Assembly: GCA_036386835.1 (NCBI GenBank)
Contig: DASVUX010000027.1
Coordinates: 62,001 to 126,000, forward strand
Reading direction: 5' to 3'
Origin: 2-12-FULL-35-15 sp036386835
Lineage (GTDB): Bacteria > Bacteroidota > Bacteroidia > 2-12-FULL-35-15
DNA length: 64,000 nt
Part shown: one piece after another, positions 61,795 through 64,000 of the stretch
How the letters are laid out: each line of letters opens with the position of its first letter
How positions within the stretch are numbered: position 1 is the first letter of the stretch
The notes under the pieces: model-generated
What the model saw: only the letters and a program-made list of their open reading frames with translations
The model's database searches: none
What the model was told of the DNA's origin: nothing
Program-made: the position numbers and the translations under genes

Positions 61795-63315
61795 ATGAAG
61801 AAAATATTCCTGGGGATTGCGCTGATAGCTGCATCCCTTTGTACGGCACAGGACCAGTACGCACCGGTTAACCTCGGTGAAAATATTAATACGAAAAATG
61901 CGGAAGGCCATTCCGTGGTTTCAGCCGATGGAAAGGAGATCTACTTCTGGAGGGCCCTGTATCGTCAGTCGATTGACAAAACAGTTCAGAGCGCATGGTA
62001 CTCAAAACAGGATAGTACAGGTAACTGGAAACCCGCAAAATATATGGGTAAGCCATTTAACACCGGGTTAATGAGCTCGGGGATCTTTAATGTTTCCCCT
62101 GATAACAACTCTATCCTGATCCGTGGTTATTTTAAGTACGGTGACAGAATAGATAATGGCTGTTCCATGGTAACAAGAAGTGCAAGAGGCTGGAATGATC
62201 CTGTAGGACTGGAGATTCCGGGTTACAGTGAAATGTCGAAGGGACAGTACCAGGGGGCATTCCTTATGCCTGACGGAAAAGGGTTGGTATTCTATTTTAG
62301 TGAAACAGCCGGTGCTTCTGACAATGATCTGTACGTTTCTTTCAAAAAGGAGGATGGTACATATACACAGCCTGCATCCATTAAAAAGTTAAACACTGCC
62401 GCTGATGAGTCAACCCCTTTCCTCGCCTCGGATAATAAAACATTGTACTTTTCAAGTGACCGCCCGGGAGGGCTTGGTGACAATGATATCTGGAAAAGTA
62501 CAAGGCTTGACGACACATGGATGAACTGGTCGGAACCGCAGAATCTTGGTCCTGCCATTAACTCAAACGACTGGGATGCCTATTTTTCCCTTGACGCAAA
62601 AGGGGAATACGCGTACATGACAAGTTCGAAGAACAGCCTTGGCGAAAGTGATATTGTTAAAATCAAACTCGCAGTGGAGAACAAGCCTGAGCCTGTGGTC
62701 CTGATCAAGGGCCGTGTACTGAATAAGAATACCAGTTTACCGATACAGGCGAACATTGCGTATGAGAATATGGCAACCGCTGCGAATATGGGGCTTGCGA
62801 TAAGTAATCCCCTTACAGGTGAATACCAGATCGCCTTACCATATGGTGTGAATTATGGTTTCAATGCTTCTGCTGGTAATTTTATTTCCATTTCGGATAA
62901 TATTGATCTCACGGCTGTTTCAGAATATAAAGAAATTACGCGTGACCTTTATCTTGTCCCTTTGGAAACCGGGCAAACCATCAGGATCAACAATATCTTT
63001 TTTGAAACAGCGAAGGCAGAGCTAAAGACTGAATCGTTCTCCGAATTGAACCGCCTGGTAAAATTAATGGAGCAGAATCCAAACATGGAAATTGCGCTTG
63101 GCGGGCATACAGACAATGTCGGATCGGAGGATTTCAACCAGAAGCTTTCTACTGACAGGTCAAAGGCCGTTCTTGATTATCTTGTTTCAAAGGGGATTGC
63201 GGCAGTAAGGATCACGTCTGCCGGCTTTGGGAAATCAAAGCCGGTGGCAGATAACGAGACGGAAGAAGGAAGGGCGCAGAACAGGAGAGTGGAGTTTACT
63301 GTGGTGAAATTGTAG
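61795..63315 (+). CDS. PD40-OmpA family outer-membrane protein
   Basis: 506 residues. Signal peptide (KKIFLGIALIAASLCTAQ) is followed by PD40/WD40-like repeats (about 40-300: TLYFSSDRPGGLGDNDIWKS, TPFLASDNKTLYFSSD). A carboxypeptidase-regulatory-like region (about 305-375) and a C-terminal OmpA domain (about 395-506) follow: FETAKAELKTESFSELNRLV, GGHTDNVGSEDFNQKLSTDR and GRAQNRRVEF, the peptidoglycan-binding motif. The combination is typical of Bacteroidota outer-membrane proteins that link the membrane to the cell wall; related proteins (PorE-like) take part in type IX secretion and gliding. Confidence 0.9.
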   Translation: MKKIFLGIALIAASLCTAQDQYAPVNLGENINTKNAEGHSVVSADGKEIYFWRALYRQSIDKTVQSAWYSKQDSTGNWKPAKYMGKPFNTGLMSSGIFNVSPDNNSILIRGYFKYGDRIDNGCSMVTRSARGWNDPVGLEIPGYSEMSKGQYQGAFLMPDGKGLVFYFSETAGASDNDLYVSFKKEDGTYTQPASIKKLNTAADESTPFLASDNKTLYFSSDRPGGLGDNDIWKSTRLDDTWMNWSEPQNLGPAINSNDWDAYFSLDAKGEYAYMTSSKNSLGESDIVKIKLAVENKPEPVVLIKGRVLNKNTSLPIQANIAYENMATAANMGLAISNPLTGEYQIALPYGVNYGFNASAGNFISISDNIDLTAVSEYKEITRDLYLVPLETGQTIRINNIFFETAKAELKTESFSELNRLVKLMEQNPNMEIALGGHTDNVGSEDFNQKLSTDRSKAVLDYLVSKGIAAVRITSAGFGKSKPVADNETEEGRAQNRRVEFTVVKL

Positions 63316-63347
63316 ACAGAGATAACGATTATCTGTTCGAGTGGAAG

Positions 63348-63379
63348 GATTCCTGATGTTATATCAGGAATCTTTTTTT
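63348..63379 (+). terminator. Terminator after the OmpA-type gene
   Basis: GATTCCTGAT and ATCAGGAATC form a perfect ten-bp stem with a five-base loop, followed by T7. Confidence 0.85.
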
Positions 63380-63396
63380 GCTTTTAGGACGGAAAG

Positions 63397-63426
63397 TTGC
63401 TTTATTTTGCGGAATCTCTATCTTTG
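63397..63426 (+). promoter_or_regulatory. Promoter of the 63457 gene
   Basis: A -33 TTG (63397-63399) and a -7 TATCTTTG (63419-63426) are separated by 19 bases, a full match to the Bacteroidota promoter type. The ATG lies 30 bases downstream. Confidence 0.7.
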
Positions 63427-63456
63427 TTAAATACACCAGAACCAAATCCACAATTT

Positions 63457-64000
63457 ATGAAAAAATTATCCATCGTTTTAATGGGAGCTTTTCTTTGTTT
63501 ATTATCTCCCGGAGCTATTGGTCAGATTATGTATGAGTCTAGTAAGGCATTTAAAGAACCAGCATTCTGGACAAAATTGTTAATACTGAAAAATGGGTCA
63601 ACACTTATGTTCGAGGTTTCTAATAAGGAAGGAATTGAAGTTACTGCATTTGACTCTAAACATATCGCGAAGCCAGCAAAGAAATTAAATTTAAAGCAGG
63701 TCATTCTAAAGACCCAGTATGTAGACATTCTGGGGATATATGAAATGAATGGTCAGGCAGTTTTATTTATTCAGCAGATGGAGAAGGATCCAGCTTTTTT
63801 TAGAGTCATTGTAGATGCGAATGGTAGCCTGATAAGTGAAGATAAAATAGGTAGCTTGCCAACATTGTCTTCCGGTTCTGGATATGCAATGGCCTTCGGA
63901 GCTGTGGATATTCCGGGCTTTGATATAGTAAAAGATACAGATAGTGATGCGTACTGCGTAATCATTTATGATAGCTTTTCTAAAGAGGCAGGAAAACGAA
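63457..64000 (+). CDS. Secreted protein of unknown function (3' partial)
   Basis: 181 codons are visible, running off the right edge. The start ATG at 63457 opens a signal peptide (KKLSIVLMGAFLCLLSPGAI, then GQ). The mature part (FWTKLLILKNGSTLMFEVSN, GIYEMNGQAVLFIQQMEKDP, SGSGYAMAFGAVDIPGFDIV) is beta-rich without a motif I recognise. The open frame and consensus promoter support a real gene. The rest of the protein is needed to place it. Confidence 0.75.
   Translation, partial: MKKLSIVLMGAFLCLLSPGAIGQIMYESSKAFKEPAFWTKLLILKNGSTLMFEVSNKEGIEVTAFDSKHIAKPAKKLNLKQVILKTQYVDILGIYEMNGQAVLFIQQMEKDPAFFRVIVDANGSLISEDKIGSLPTLSSGSGYAMAFGAVDIPGFDIVKDTDSDAYCVIIYDSFSKEAGKR

Overview
The window is a stretch of chromosome from a member of the Bacteroidota. 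The signs are type IX secretion (Por) sorting domains on secreted proteins, a DUF5686/carboxypeptidase-regulatory-like outer-membrane protein, PD40-OmpA and RCC1 secreted proteins, a PS-10 (S37) peptidase, an alpha/beta-fused branched-chain 2-oxo acid dehydrogenase E1, and promoters of the Bacteroidota type (TAnnTTTG at -7) in front of many genes. Base composition is moderate to AT-rich. I saw no rRNA, tRNA, CRISPR array, transposase or phage structural module. Most genes are ordinary chromosomal genes. The unusual material is in signalling, stress and secreted-protein loci.

Layout. 1-4.4 kb: the 3' part of a type IX-secreted protein with a phage-type S74 chaperone domain, an extragenic repeat cluster, an AT-rich helical-repeat gene, and a small secreted peptide with a duplicated 38-bp upstream motif. 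4.4-6.8 kb: two receiver-domain effectors in tandem (REC-histidine kinase and REC-SpoIIE/PP2C). 6.8-16 kb: DUF3999/DUF2339 envelope pair, HTH protein, thioredoxin-like protein, and a peptide-use pair (POT transporter, dipeptidyl peptidase IV). 15.8-16.9 kb: an SPFH gene followed by a 59-residue ribbon-helix-helix gene, with a palindrome inside the promoter. 17-21.5 kb: outer-membrane lipoprotein, GlcD-type oxidase and a STAS-like/kinase/response-regulator operon. 21.6-24.3 kb: a zinc-ribbon + SPFH pair resembling Bacillus ydjG/ydjI. 24.4-29.4 kb: BaiN-type flavoprotein, lipoprotein, then a MarR regulator and a likely MarR-controlled operon (YceI, DODA dioxygenase, YciI/muconolactone isomerase-like, pirin) marked by two identical operators.

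29.6-42.7 kb is mainly housekeeping: TPMT-like methyltransferase, DUF5686 protein, RlmD, a transglutaminase-like protein, ornithine aminotransferase, DUF1456, fused BCKDH E1, PS-10 peptidase, DbpA-like helicase, a stand-alone H-NOX haem sensor and CsbD. 42.8-53.8 kb: enoyl-CoA hydratase, an unknown gene, a tandem family of TPR-transmembrane-SpoIIE phosphatase genes in three states (intact, phosphatase lost, phosphatase split off), PaaZ and an acyltransferase. 54-57.6 kb: a C45 Ntn-hydrolase, AcpS and a phenylacetate-CoA-ligase-like enzyme, suggesting acyl/aryl chemistry on carrier protein or CoA. 57.6-64 kb: a doubly frameshifted small secreted-protein gene, an RCC1-repeat T9SS cargo, two secreted/outer-membrane proteins and a 3'-truncated secreted-protein gene.

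The strongest candidates for new biology are the degenerating TPR-phosphatase array, the operator-marked MarR and SPFH/RHH units, the stand-alone H-NOX, and the small secreted peptide with repeated upstream elements. Positions were read by eye; short-site coordinates may be off by one or two bases.
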